Source: a virus. Taken from it: a stretch of 64,000 bases of DNA. Made by a program: the position numbers and the translations under genes. The DNA is taken from IMG/VR virus record IMGVR_UViG_3300042905_003904, positions 1 through 64,000 of that record; one strand, given 5' to 3'. Under the pieces are notes generated by a model. That model did not search any database. It was not told the origin of the DNA and saw only the letters and a list, made by a program, of their open reading frames with translations. Shown here one piece after another: positions 40,946 through 50,338 of the stretch (within the stretch, counting starts at the first letter, position 1; every line of letters begins with the position of its first letter).

Positions 40946-41759
40946 TCCTATTCTTAATTTGGCAGAAAAATTTGAAAATAATCAGTGTGAGGGTCATACC
41001 ACAGGCTATCCAGCATACTTCATTCGCTTGAAGGGTTGCAATTTCCATTGTGGAATCGGATCTAAGCATATTAAAGAGATTCAAGATGCTGGTAGAAATA
41101 ATACCGATTCAGGAACTTTTATTGGCCAATTACACAAAGAAGGGTCTGCTACTTGGACTTGTGATACAGCACCCCTTTGGTTGTTTGGTGATAAAACCCC
41201 ATTTCAAGAAATTGTAGATGATTGGAAGAAATTGGATATTTTTGAATGGGTAAAAGAAGGCAGAGTTCATATTATCTGGAGTGGCGGTGAGCCCACTATT
41301 TTAAAACACCAGAAATCTATTATCGAATGTTTGGATTGGCTTCATGCTGATGATAAATTTCCGCAAACGTATAATGAAGTCGAAACTAATGGTTCCTTTT
41401 ATCTAGAACCAAAGTTTTTTGAGTGGATGCAACAGATTAACTGTTCTGCAAAGCTGGCCAATTCTGGAATGTCTAAAGAAAAGAGAATAGTTCCTGCTGC
41501 TATAAATCGAATTATGGAGCATCCTAATTATTGGTTTAAATTTGTAATTTCCGAAGAGAAAGACGTAGAAGAAATTATTAGAGATTACATTACTCCTTTT
41601 AATATTCCGTGGAGTCGAACAATTTTAATGCCTGGTTTGGATGATCGAGAAGACTTTCATGAAAGAACCCGATTCTGTTTAGAGATGGCGAAGAAATATG
41701 GATTTATTGGACTTACCCGTCTTCATGTTTCCTGTTGGAATAAGTGCGTAGGGGTGTAA
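40938..41759 (+). CDS. queE: QueE, 7-carboxy-7-deazaguanine synthase (radical SAM)
   Basis: 273 aa from ATG 40938. QueE converts CPH4 to CDG. Cluster ligands are Cys34 and Cys38 in LKGCNFHC and Cys75 in TWTCDTAPLW: the usual CxxxCxxC is split by a 36-residue insertion before the conserved CDT. IWSGGEPT (113-120) and NEVETNG (146-152) complete the radical-SAM and QueE signatures. The overlap with the small upstream gene and TAATG with the next gene place it in a tight operon with gene 46. Confidence 0.85.
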   Translation: MTSPILNLAEKFENNQCEGHTTGYPAYFIRLKGCNFHCGIGSKHIKEIQDAGRNNTDSGTFIGQLHKEGSATWTCDTAPLWLFGDKTPFQEIVDDWKKLDIFEWVKEGRVHIIWSGGEPTILKHQKSIIECLDWLHADDKFPQTYNEVETNGSFYLEPKFFEWMQQINCSAKLANSGMSKEKRIVPAAINRIMEHPNYWFKFVISEEKDVEEIIRDYITPFNIPWSRTILMPGLDDREDFHERTRFCLEMAKKYGFIGLTRLHVSCWNKCVGV

Positions 41760-41893
41760 TGAAAATATTTCTTCCCAGAATACCAACAGCTACGCCATAC
41801 AACAAAATGGAATTTGTTTCTATTTGGATGCTTAATTATGGCGGAACGTATAATAATGCTGTAAGGGTCTATCAGACAGCACTACTAGTCTGA
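41759..41893 (+). CDS. Tiny hypothetical protein (44 aa)
   Basis: Starts within the queE stop (TAATG): MKIFLPRIPTATPYNKMEFV then SIWMLNYGGTYNNAV. Its stop overlaps the next start (TGATG). Coding is supported by this double coupling; function unknown. Confidence 0.45.
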   Translation: MKIFLPRIPTATPYNKMEFVSIWMLNYGGTYNNAVRVYQTALLV

Positions 41894-42042
41894 TGAAATA
41901 CATAGCCACAATTGTTATAGCCGCCTGGTGGCTTGCTGGTATTGCAATTGCAAAGGGGTTCTTTTCGACTATATTTTCAATCATGATACCACCCTATGCT
42001 TTCTATCTTGTGGTTGAGAAATTAGTTGTTCGTTTCCTATAA
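41893..42042 (+). CDS. Tiny membrane protein (49 aa)
   Basis: MKYIATIVIAAWWLAGIAIA is a first membrane helix, and MIPPYAFYLVVEKLVV a second. Coupled to the preceding 44-aa gene by TGATG. A two-helix protein of this size could be an antiholin, superinfection-immunity or stress-type protein; nothing in the sequence decides. Confidence 0.55.
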   Translation: MKYIATIVIAAWWLAGIAIAKGFFSTIFSIMIPPYAFYLVVEKLVVRFL

Positions 42043-42045
42043 ATA
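42038..42045 (+). promoter_or_regulatory. Exact T4 late promoter consensus TATAAATA
   Basis: TATAAATA overlaps the stop of the tiny membrane gene, 51 bases before the ATG at 42097. It is identical to the T4 gp55-dependent late promoter core. Confidence 0.6.
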
Positions 42046-42096
42046 ATTTTAGGATTAAAACTCTAGCCATTTCTCCCATGAATTCTAAGTTAATAC

Positions 42097-43416
42097 ATGG
42101 CATTGAAACTAAAAGATTCGCAAAATACTCTATCGGAAAATCGCGTAGTATATGAGTATCAGAATTTCAGCGGTGAGATTCCCTTTGCCCCCAATACACT
42201 ACCATCTACAGTAAATGTGCCGCGGTTAGTTGGGATGAAGCCAATCCATGTCCCCGCCGCGCCAAAAATTGTCATGCCGGAAGAAAATCTCCCGAGATCC
42301 ATTAACTACGCTGCAGATTTTGGGGGATGTGGGTTCTGGCGCATAGATGCCCCCACAGAATTACTCAATCGTCACCAACGGGCATGTATATCTACACTAA
42401 CCCAAATGGTTTTAGATCGGAATTTCTATGGGCCGCTTAAATCTGTTCGACTTCAACGACAAGCAACTTCCCAGCAGAAGGATTTCTTAAAGCATCTTCG
42501 GGAAATTAGTAAACTAAACGGAATGCGCCTCATCTATGAAATTGATGATGTAGTCTTTTCTGAGGATATTCCTGATTATAATCGTTGTAAGGAAGGGTTT
42601 ACTGATCCGGCCGTGCGGGAATGTATCCTAGACATTATGAAAGACATGGACGAAATTACCGTCACATGCCCTTACATGAAGGAATACTACCGTGAGAAGA
42701 CCGGGAATAAGAATATTACAGTGTTGCCTAACTATGCACCAAAGTCTTGGCTGGGTCGATTCTATAACAAGGAAGAAATGGTGCGGAAATTAGAACAACA
42801 GAAGAAGCGTCCTCGTATCTTATACAGTGGAAGTGGAACGCACGTAGATTTGGCGTATAAAACAGGCGGCAACGACGATTTCACCCATTGTATTTCTGAA
42901 ATTATCAAGGCCCGCAAACGATTTAAATTTGTTTGGAAGGGCTGCTACCCACTTGCTGTTAAACCGTTTATTGATTCAGGCGAAATGGAGTTTATTGAAT
43001 GGTCTATTCTTCCTAATTATGGACAGGGACTACTAGATGCTAATTGCGTGGCTAGCATGACTATGCTTACTGATAACAATTTTAATAGATGCAAGAGCGA
43101 TATTAAAATGATTGAATCTGGTGCAATAGGTATGCCAGGAGCATATCAAGATATGGTGACTTATGATCATGCCCCTATTAAATTTAAAACCGGAGCTGAA
43201 TTAATTGACCAGTTGGATTATATTGTAGCAGACGTTGACCGCTACGCCCAACTCAGTCAGCGGGCATATGATTTTACTGCATCAAAATTTTTAGATTTGC
43301 CTGAAAACTTGGACCAGTTCTATGCGATTTACTTCTCCGCTTATGGCAGCGAAGAACGCAATAAATTATCACCCAAACTTATAGAGTTAAATCCAGAACA
43401 AAAGTTTAAATCTTAA
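42097..43416 (+). CDS. GT-B glycosyltransferase-like protein
   Basis: 439 aa. SINYAADFGGCGFWRIDAPT at the start of the Rossmann region, MRLIYEIDDVVFS, ITVLPNYAPKSWLG, PRILYSGSGTH, and a KMIESGAIGMPGAYQ motif resembling the nucleotide-sugar site of GT1/GT4 enzymes. Similar proteins occur in T4-like marine phages. It stands apart from the main glycan cassette and has its own late-type promoter, so it may glycosylate a virion protein. Confidence 0.65.
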   Translation: MALKLKDSQNTLSENRVVYEYQNFSGEIPFAPNTLPSTVNVPRLVGMKPIHVPAAPKIVMPEENLPRSINYAADFGGCGFWRIDAPTELLNRHQRACISTLTQMVLDRNFYGPLKSVRLQRQATSQQKDFLKHLREISKLNGMRLIYEIDDVVFSEDIPDYNRCKEGFTDPAVRECILDIMKDMDEITVTCPYMKEYYREKTGNKNITVLPNYAPKSWLGRFYNKEEMVRKLEQQKKRPRILYSGSGTHVDLAYKTGGNDDFTHCISEIIKARKRFKFVWKGCYPLAVKPFIDSGEMEFIEWSILPNYGQGLLDANCVASMTMLTDNNFNRCKSDIKMIESGAIGMPGAYQDMVTYDHAPIKFKTGAELIDQLDYIVADVDRYAQLSQRAYDFTASKFLDLPENLDQFYAIYFSAYGSEERNKLSPKLIELNPEQKFKS

Positions 43417-44320
43417 AACAATCTACTAATTGTAATCCTTTAAGTGGCCCTGAAGAAATTGGTATTTGAGATTTGAGTGTGCGCTGCAGCAAGCCAACTC
43501 GATGTTTGGGTAAACCAATATCCGCCATTACATCCCGAAGACTGCCATAATAGTATATAGTTTCATTGGCAATGGTATCTTGAATGTGCCAAAGTTTAAA
43601 CATTGAGGATTTAAACTTTTGAACTACAGATGGATGATGATGTTTGCCCAATATCCAACTAGGTTTTCCATATAAATGACTATTTTTCCCTTGAATTTGT
43701 GGTCTTGGACCTTTCATTTTTTCTATGGTCTCTAGTGAAAGTTTTTTGCCGTAATTTGGATTATTAATACCACTATTAGCTTTGCTAATTTTTTCGTTAC
43801 GTATGCGAGCTACTTCTGGGTCTATTTTTTTGTTTTTTGCCGCAATAGAAAACTTTAAACATGTTTCTGGGCTTCTTTTTTGGCCTTTATTGGCTTTAGA
43901 TAACTTTAGTTTTGTTTCTATTGAATGATGTTTACCCGTCCATGCTCCTACTTTACCATAATTTGGATTCCCCTCTCCTTTAAATTTTTCGGAACACAAT
44001 TTTTTATAATCCCGACGAAGATAAGCATATGTTTTGGAATTTATTTTTATATTACTCACACAAGACATTAAAAAGGATGCTCGAATCATATTGTTTTTAT
44101 CTTCCCCATTTGTCATCCGCACTAATAGTAGATGGCAAATAAAATGTTCTCTAGCTGTTAGGTTAACTAAATTAGCACCAAGGCTACCACCCATACTTTT
44201 GGGTAGAATATGATGCTTTTCAAAATAAGCGGGTTCAATTATTGGATTTAGGATGCGGTGGTTGATTATATTAAAATACCATTTTGTATATTTAGAATCA
44301 TTAAATTGTGAATAAATCAT
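43406..44320 (-). CDS. HNH homing endonuclease with NUMOD3 repeats
   Basis: 304 aa from ATG 44320; upstream in-frame codons are poorly conserved-looking and a late-promoter element sits just before this ATG. HNH core: EKHHILPKSMGG (35-45), LVNLTAREHFICHLLL. DNA-binding NUMOD3-type repeats: GEGNPNYGKVGAWTGKHHS, SGINNPNYGKKLSLETI, NSHLYGKPSWILGKHH. It is inserted between two plus-strand genes and its end overlaps the glycosyltransferase stop by 11 bases. Confidence 0.88.
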   Translation of the reverse strand: MIYSQFNDSKYTKWYFNIINHRILNPIIEPAYFEKHHILPKSMGGSLGANLVNLTAREHFICHLLLVRMTNGEDKNNMIRASFLMSCVSNIKINSKTYAYLRRDYKKLCSEKFKGEGNPNYGKVGAWTGKHHSIETKLKLSKANKGQKRSPETCLKFSIAAKNKKIDPEVARIRNEKISKANSGINNPNYGKKLSLETIEKMKGPRPQIQGKNSHLYGKPSWILGKHHHPSVVQKFKSSMFKLWHIQDTIANETIYYYGSLRDVMADIGLPKHRVGLLQRTLKSQIPISSGPLKGLQLVDCFKI

Positions 44321-44324
44321 GAAA

Positions 44325-44332
44325 CTACTTAT
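44325..44332 (-). promoter_or_regulatory. Candidate late promoter, ATAAGTAG
   Basis: On the minus strand, four bases before the HNH start at 44320. The same ATAAGTAG string precedes the HNH gene at 6115. Confidence 0.5.
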
Positions 44333-44401
44333 CCGAGTATTAGGCCTTTTACTTTTATATTTTCTTGAATTCCTCTTAAATTCATCAGAAGATAGTATCT
44401 G

Positions 44402-44596
44402 ATGAAAGCACCTTCTCTTTATACTTTTGATGATCTCCGCCAATTAGTAAATGGCGAAATTGGTAAGATTGAATATAAAGGTAAATGGATACCAGCAAGG
44501 CCTGTAGGGTTCTTTTCCTGGAGATACCGATTATCTTTAGCTTGGGGTGTGTTTACTGGGAAATTAGATGCCTTAAAATGGCCCGGAGGGCAATAG
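44402..44596 (+). CDS. Small hypothetical protein
   Basis: 64 aa: APSLYTFDDLRQLVNGEIGK, EYKGKWIPARPVGFFSWRYR. A basic protein with the phrase YKGKWIPARP, echoed by YKGSWIPCYIG in the next gene, suggesting distant duplication. Function unknown. Confidence 0.55.
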   Translation: MKAPSLYTFDDLRQLVNGEIGKIEYKGKWIPARPVGFFSWRYRLSLAWGVFTGKLDALKWPGGQ

Positions 44597-44597
44597 A

Positions 44598-44939
44598 ATG
44601 AAACATATAATTCGACAAATTGGGGATAAGAGTTTCCGGGAATATGCTTTTGATGAGAATGAAAATGGTTATTATTTGATGAGGCGCCTAGGGCTCTTTA
44701 AAAATAAGGGTTACTGCAACAATAAACCAGATTATAAGGGTTCTTGGATTCCGTGCTATATTGGGATGGAAGGACCAGATCATGGTTTAAGACCATATGC
44801 CCACATTAAAAATTTAGAATGGGGTGAAATGTCTGATGAAAGTTTAGATTGTTCTATTTGTGAATTTTTAGGACCTATTAATAAAGAGTTAGACGCAATA
44901 GGTGGTTTGGTGGATAATTTTGCAACATACAAATACTAA
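44598..44939 (+). CDS. Small hypothetical protein
   Basis: 113 aa, with KGSWIPCYIGMEGPDHGLRP in the centre and CSICEFLGP near the C-terminus. It begins right after the 64-aa gene and its stop overlaps the polymerase start (TAATG). Not recognised. Confidence 0.6.
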   Translation: MKHIIRQIGDKSFREYAFDENENGYYLMRRLGLFKNKGYCNNKPDYKGSWIPCYIGMEGPDHGLRPYAHIKNLEWGEMSDESLDCSICEFLGPINKELDAIGGLVDNFATYKY

Positions 44940-47518
44940 TGCAAAGCTGGCGCAATATTTTCTATTCATCCCGGGAGAATAAAGTAATTTTATGGACCTG
45001 GAATGACGAAGGCAAACGAATCAAAGTAGAAACCTCTTATGAGCCATATCTCTACATTGAATCGAAGAATCATCAGGATGCTGTTAGCATTTTCAACACT
45101 TCGCTGAAGAAACTGACGTTTAAGAATCAATTTGAACGCAGCAAATTCGCTAACGAAACGCCCATCCACAGGCTTTTCCACAACATTGGCTGCGAACAGC
45201 AGTTCTTGCTGCAAATGTATAAGGACGAAAACCAAAAACCGGATTTCGCCCAGTTTCCTTTGAAGATATTTCATCTGGATATTGAAACCTACAACGGCGA
45301 TGGTCGAGGATTTTCTACCCCAGAAGAAGCTTTTGCTCCCATCAACCTAATCACCATCTATGATACTCTTTCCGAAACGTATCATACTTGGGGGTTAGGA
45401 GAATATACTTCTAAAAAGGATAATGAAAAATACTACTTCTGTAAATCGGAGCAAGTTCTTTTACAGAAGTTTCTAGCCTTTTGGGAAGCAGACTTTCCAG
45501 ATATTGTGGCTGGGTGGAATATTATGGGATATGATATTCCCTATTTGATTAATCGGATCACCAATCTATTTGGAAAAGAAGAAGCTTCCAGACTATCCCC
45601 AGTCGGGACTTTATATTTTCGAGAGAATGTTGGTAGGGATAAGTTTGGTAAGGTCATTAATAAGTGGCACATTCGAGGATTGTCTTTAATTGATTCCATG
45701 GAAGTCTATATTACCTTCGCTCGTGGTAGCAGAGAATCCTATTCCTTGGGATATATTGGGGAATATGAATTAGGAGAAAGTAAAACCAATACCAATGGAA
45801 TGAATTTGGCTAAGCTTTCTCAGGAGAATTGGCCGTTGTTTGTAGAGTATAACATTCAAGACGTAAAACTTCTGGTGAATCTGGAGGAGAAATTGAAATT
45901 TCTGCGATTGGTAAGAACTCTTTCTTATCGCGGTTTCATTACTTTCGAAAGCGCCTTAGGAAAAGTCTCGATGATTACAGGGGCTGTGGCTAATCAGGCT
46001 ATGAAAATGGGATTTGTAATCCCAACCTTTAAGAATTTGGCTGATCGGATTGCTTATGAAGGAGGTTATGTGCATGAACCAGAGCGAGGATTGCATAATG
46101 GAGTGATTAGTTATGATGCTAATAGTTTGTATCCAAATACCATCATTACTCTTAACATTTCTCCTGAGACCAAAATTGGTAGAATAACCAATCGAACAGA
46201 AACGGATGTTACTATCCTGTTAGCTAACTATAAATCCGTAACTTTATCCCAAGAAAAGTATCAAAAGTTGGTTAAACAGGAAAAGTTATCCATTTCCAAG
46301 TATGATGTTTTATATACCCAGAAGTTTAAAGGGGTTATTCCTGAACTGATCGATAAATTTTACCAAGAGCGCGTTTCTTCTCGCAAAGAAATGAATGCCT
46401 GTAAGAAAAAGGTAAAGAAGGAGACGGACCCAGCTCTACAAGCAAAGTTAAACCAAAGAATTCTGGACTTGGATACCATTCAGAACACCATGAAATTGCT
46501 CCTAAATTCATTATACGGTGTCTTTGCACAGAAATTTTCCCCCCTCTTCGACATTGATCATTCTGGAAGCATTACCCTGACAGGCCAGCACACTATTAAG
46601 CAGGCAGCTGATATTGCTTATGGTTATGCTCAACATCGGGGATTTAAAGGAACTAAAAATCAGATTTATCTCTATTCGGACACCGATTCTATTTTCGTAG
46701 CAGCCGAACCCCTTATTAATGTTAAGGGATCTTTGGTGGAAGCGGACGGAGAATTAAATACCTTGGTTAAAAGTAGTGTGCAAGGTTTTGATGATTACCT
46801 AAATGAAGAAATTAAGAGATGGGCGCAGAAAGAACTGAATTCTGCTGATCCACGTTTAGTATTCAAACGGGAAGCTGTTTGTGACAAAGCCGTTTTCATG
46901 GAAAAGAAGCGGTATATTCTTCATGTCATCAACCAAGAAGATGTTCCGAGTAACTATTTCAAGTATGTTGGCGTAGAAATTGCTCGGTCTACTATGTCTA
47001 AGGAAGTAAAAGAGCTGGTAAAGGCTGTTCTAGAGAATGCTATTTTGAATGGAGATCGGAAAACCGCTAATGCTATATACCAAAAGGCCTATGCTGACTA
47101 TCAGAATCTCCCCATTGAAGCCCAGGCATTCCGAAGTAAGATTTCAGACTTGGAAAAGCAGGAATTGAAGCGAGGGGAACATGGAGAGATTGGTAAACAT
47201 ACCCCCAGCCATGCTAAGTCGGCTATTTATTATAATGATTTCCTGAAGAAACTTCAAATTGACACCAAATATCCGGCTATTGGATCTGGAATAAAAATGA
47301 AGTGGTTCTACGCCGCAAAGAATCCTTATAATTTGAAGAATATGGGATTCATCGATGTATATCCTCCAGAAGTAGCCGCTCATGTGCAGCCAGACATGCA
47401 GAAGATGTTTGATAAGAGTGTAGCTCCACCTATTACTCGGTTGTATGAATGTATTAACTGGCAAATCACCCAGCCAGGTCATGAAACCACCGTTGACTTG
47501 TTTGAATTATTCGCTTAA
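44939..47518 (+). CDS. 43: Family B DNA polymerase (T4 gp43-like)
   Basis: 859 aa (T4 gp43 is 898). Exonuclease motifs: FHLDIETYN (Asp114/Glu116), GWNIMGYDIPYL, and the exo III-type YNIQDVKLL. Polymerase motifs: A, YDANSLYPN (from about 392); B, KLLLNSLYGVF (519 onward); C, YSDTDS (579-584). A C-terminal clamp-binding tail is suggested by VDLFELFA. It is the replicative polymerase, working with gp45, gp41, gp61 and gp32 of this window. Confidence 0.95.
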   Translation: MQSWRNIFYSSRENKVILWTWNDEGKRIKVETSYEPYLYIESKNHQDAVSIFNTSLKKLTFKNQFERSKFANETPIHRLFHNIGCEQQFLLQMYKDENQKPDFAQFPLKIFHLDIETYNGDGRGFSTPEEAFAPINLITIYDTLSETYHTWGLGEYTSKKDNEKYYFCKSEQVLLQKFLAFWEADFPDIVAGWNIMGYDIPYLINRITNLFGKEEASRLSPVGTLYFRENVGRDKFGKVINKWHIRGLSLIDSMEVYITFARGSRESYSLGYIGEYELGESKTNTNGMNLAKLSQENWPLFVEYNIQDVKLLVNLEEKLKFLRLVRTLSYRGFITFESALGKVSMITGAVANQAMKMGFVIPTFKNLADRIAYEGGYVHEPERGLHNGVISYDANSLYPNTIITLNISPETKIGRITNRTETDVTILLANYKSVTLSQEKYQKLVKQEKLSISKYDVLYTQKFKGVIPELIDKFYQERVSSRKEMNACKKKVKKETDPALQAKLNQRILDLDTIQNTMKLLLNSLYGVFAQKFSPLFDIDHSGSITLTGQHTIKQAADIAYGYAQHRGFKGTKNQIYLYSDTDSIFVAAEPLINVKGSLVEADGELNTLVKSSVQGFDDYLNEEIKRWAQKELNSADPRLVFKREAVCDKAVFMEKKRYILHVINQEDVPSNYFKYVGVEIARSTMSKEVKELVKAVLENAILNGDRKTANAIYQKAYADYQNLPIEAQAFRSKISDLEKQELKRGEHGEIGKHTPSHAKSAIYYNDFLKKLQIDTKYPAIGSGIKMKWFYAAKNPYNLKNMGFIDVYPPEVAAHVQPDMQKMFDKSVAPPITRLYECINWQITQPGHETTVDLFELFA

Positions 47519-47519
47519 A

Positions 47520-47735
47520 ATGCTTTGTCAATCTACATACAACGGAGAATGGTTTACAGTAACTATAGACAGATCAACTATGGAACGAGGGTATGTTTTA
47601 AAAACTCGTAACCCCAACGGAGAGTTTATCAGTCACAATACTCCATTGAAGCGAAAGGAGTTTATTGACAAATTTGGTTTCTCTCCAGAATACCCTCACT
47701 TGATTTATTTTGAATTCCCAGAAAAATCAAATTAA
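47520..47735 (+). CDS. Small hypothetical protein
   Basis: 71 aa from ATG 47520, one base after the polymerase stop: MLCQSTYNGEWFTVTIDRST, then RGYVLKTRNPNGEFI. Beta-rich, unrecognised. Confidence 0.55.
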   Translation: MLCQSTYNGEWFTVTIDRSTMERGYVLKTRNPNGEFISHNTPLKRKEFIDKFGFSPEYPHLIYFEFPEKSN

Positions 47736-47743
47736 ATTCGTTT

Positions 47744-48628
47744 ATGACTAAACCAATCCAAATCGCCCATGAGGCCCCCATCTCTTTGATGTCCCTAGTT
47801 CGAGAATTAACGGATTATGACTATGCGCTGGTGCATCTCCTGGATCAAGATCCAAACTATGTCGAATACTTCAAGCAATCTAAGGCTATGGGCCGAAAGA
47901 TCATCATGGACTGCAGTGTTTATGAGCTAGGACACTCCTATGATTGGGAGAAATATGATTATTGGATTCGAACGATCCAACCAGATGAGTATGTTGTGCC
48001 AGATATATTCATGAAGATGGAAGAGAATCATAATGAATTTGACAAATGGAATACTAGTTTTGGTTATAATATTAAAGAAGACGGAATAAACACTAAAACT
48101 ATTGGAGTGGTTCAAGGAAATACCTTAGAAGAATTTGAAATGGGATATAAATTTATGGCTGCTCATGCAGATAAGATTGCCATCAGTTTTGGTTATGGAT
48201 ATTTCTGGGATGAATATCTAAACAACAACTATGTAAATGAATTTATAGAAAATGGGCTTAGTGCTACTAAAACTAAATTTAAACCCCTGGCATATCATGA
48301 TGGTCGACGCAAACTATTAAAACATTTCATAGACCGGGGAATTATCAATTACAACAAACCGCATCATTTGTTGGGTTGTGGTTTGCCGGATGAATTTCGG
48401 CTATATGCAGACGAAGATGAATATTCTTTTATTGAATCTATTGATACTACTCATCCAGTCATGACGGCTATGAATGCTACTTTATATCCCTATGGAATGG
48501 ATAGAAAATCTGATAAGAAAATGGTGGATCTTTATGACCAACAGTTCCATGAAGAAGTAAAGGATACGGTTATTAAGAATGTGAACTATTTCCGAGAAGA
48601 AATTTGTGGATATTCCAAGCTAAACTAG
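47744..48628 (+). CDS. dpdA: DpdA-like DNA (TGT-fold) transglycosylase
   Basis: 294 aa. The pattern of a tRNA-guanine transglycosylase barrel is visible: KIIMDCSVYELG (nucleophile-region Asp56, compare DSGGFQ), YVVPDIF, IGVVQGNTLEEF (compare GIVQGG), and HHLLGCGLPDEF followed by ESIDTTHP (Asp234, compare HYLMGVGxP and the second catalytic Asp). No zinc site as in classical TGT, as in DpdA relatives. Phage DpdA swaps guanine in DNA for preQ0 or a derivative. It sits between polymerase and rtcB. Confidence 0.68.
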   Translation: MTKPIQIAHEAPISLMSLVRELTDYDYALVHLLDQDPNYVEYFKQSKAMGRKIIMDCSVYELGHSYDWEKYDYWIRTIQPDEYVVPDIFMKMEENHNEFDKWNTSFGYNIKEDGINTKTIGVVQGNTLEEFEMGYKFMAAHADKIAISFGYGYFWDEYLNNNYVNEFIENGLSATKTKFKPLAYHDGRRKLLKHFIDRGIINYNKPHHLLGCGLPDEFRLYADEDEYSFIESIDTTHPVMTAMNATLYPYGMDRKSDKKMVDLYDQQFHEEVKDTVIKNVNYFREEICGYSKLN

Positions 48629-48641
48629 AGATACTTCCAAT

Positions 48642-49859
48642 ATGTATCAAGTAATCGACGGAATTCCTGTTTGGGGTGAACCAATCCCAAATGCTATTAA
48701 GCAACTTTCTGTTTGTGTTAATAAAGCTAAAGATATGGGTGTTTTTGTTGGAGCGGCATTAACCGCGGACCACCACCCGGGATATTCTTGCCCTATTGGG
48801 GGAGTCTTAGCTTTAAGAGGAGCTATTTCTCCTTCTGTTACAGGATTCGATCAAGCGTGTGGCAATAAAGCAGTATTGACTGATGCAAAACTTTCTGATA
48901 TAAGAGACAATATATCAACTATCATGGATGATATATTTAAAAACATCTCCTTTGGCATAGGTAGAAAAAATAATGACGGAATAGACCATTCAGTATTCGA
49001 TAATCCTTCATGGAACATACCTGTTTGTGCAGAGTTAAAGGAAATGGCTAGAGAACAGTTGACCACGGTGGGGTCTGGTAATCACTATGTTGATATCTTT
49101 CATGATGAGTTGGAAAGAATTTGGATAGGCGTTCACTTTGGGTCTAGGGGATTGGGTCATAAACTAGCTACCCACTTCATTAAAGCTGGTGGCGGCAAGG
49201 ATGGTATTGACGTCGAACCGGTAATTTTGGAAGAAGGAACCGATTTAGGCCGACAATATATTGACGGTATGGCGCTTTGCGGGGAATATGCTTATGCTGG
49301 AAGAGATTTGGTTTGTTCTAAAGTAGCAAATATCTTGGGGGCAAACATTTTAGAAGAAGTTCACAATCATCACAATTTCGCCTGGGAGGAATGGCATCCA
49401 GAATTTACTAAAAACGATGACTATGTTTGGGTCGGACGCAAGGGCGCTACTCCTGCTTTCCCTGGTCAAAGGGGATTTGTCGGTGGAACCATGGGAGAAA
49501 ACTCTGTCATTTTAGAAGGAGTAGATTCTGCAGAATCTAAATTGTCTTTATATTCCACAGTTCATGGAGCAGGACGAGTAATGTCTCGAACGGCTGCTGC
49601 TGGCAAATCTAAATGGAAAAATGGCGTTAAGACCAGAGTTTCTGAAGGTCTAGTTTCCCAGGAAATGATGAATGATTGGGTGAAAACTAAGGCTAAAGTA
49701 GAATTACGCGGAGCCGGAGTGGATGAATCTCCACATTGCTATAAGCGTCTGGACGAAGTTCTGGATGCCCACAAAGAAACCATTAAGATTCTACATACTC
49801 TTACTCCAATTGGAGTGGCTATGTGCCCTGATGGAGTTATAGATCCATTTAAAGATTAA
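48642..49859 (+). CDS. rtcB: RtcB-type RNA ligase
   Basis: 405 aa. Signatures: ADHHPGYSCPIGG (42-54), GFDQACG with Asp70 and Cys73, VGSGNHYVD (143-151), HFGSRGLGH (165-173), HNHHNF (241-246) and the guanylated-His motif HGAGR (308-312). RtcB joins 2',3'-cyclic phosphate ends to 5'-OH ends. In a phage it probably repairs tRNAs cut by host anticodon nucleases. It is a compact form of the family. Confidence 0.9.
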   Translation: MYQVIDGIPVWGEPIPNAIKQLSVCVNKAKDMGVFVGAALTADHHPGYSCPIGGVLALRGAISPSVTGFDQACGNKAVLTDAKLSDIRDNISTIMDDIFKNISFGIGRKNNDGIDHSVFDNPSWNIPVCAELKEMAREQLTTVGSGNHYVDIFHDELERIWIGVHFGSRGLGHKLATHFIKAGGGKDGIDVEPVILEEGTDLGRQYIDGMALCGEYAYAGRDLVCSKVANILGANILEEVHNHHNFAWEEWHPEFTKNDDYVWVGRKGATPAFPGQRGFVGGTMGENSVILEGVDSAESKLSLYSTVHGAGRVMSRTAAAGKSKWKNGVKTRVSEGLVSQEMMNDWVKTKAKVELRGAGVDESPHCYKRLDEVLDAHKETIKILHTLTPIGVAMCPDGVIDPFKD

Positions 49860-49906
49860 TATCCACTTGAAATTCCCAAAAACTAACTTAAAATTATAAC
49901 TAATCT

Positions 49907-50332
49907 ATGAGCGACACAAACACACCCACTAATCCAAACCCAGTTATCATCTTTCTCGACGCCGTTGGCCGAACTATTATAGGACAATTAGTTTCAGAAG
50001 ACGAAACTATTTTAAAGGTTAAGAACCCAGCTATCCTACATGTCGTAGCCACTGCTCCGTCCCAGCAGAATCCTCAAGGGGGTATGCAGGTGCAGACCAT
50101 CCCAGTCTTCTTCCAAGAATTTGCAGGAGATAAGACCGCAGATGTGGTCCTGTCCTATCCCAAGGTTAATCTGGTCCGCACAGACGTGCCTGTATTGGAT
50201 TACCGTTTGGAGCAACAGTATAGAAATATCTTCAACAAGGATAACATTATTGTTCCGCCAGGAACAGCCAACGGCATTGTTGCACCAGGACAGACTGAAA
50301 AGTCCAATATCATCAAGTTGTTTGGTAACTAA
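49907..50332 (+). CDS. Hypothetical protein, possible Sm-like fold
   Basis: 141 aa. VIIFLDAVGRTIIGQLVSED then ETILKVKNPAILHVV is the strand-turn-strand pattern of Sm-like small barrels, and a Gln/Pro-rich loop follows. The C-terminus ends in SNIIKLFGN. It is directly upstream of uvsX. Similar short proteins occur in marine T4-like phages; function unknown. Confidence 0.5.
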   Translation: MSDTNTPTNPNPVIIFLDAVGRTIIGQLVSEDETILKVKNPAILHVVATAPSQQNPQGGMQVQTIPVFFQEFAGDKTADVVLSYPKVNLVRTDVPVLDYRLEQQYRNIFNKDNIIVPPGTANGIVAPGQTEKSNIIKLFGN

Positions 50333-50338
50333 TCCATT

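Noticed and set aside
44321-44443. Upstream extension of the HNH gene to ATG 44443
   Set aside because: It would overlap the divergent gene at 44402 and bypass a late-promoter-like element placed four bases before the ATG at 44320.
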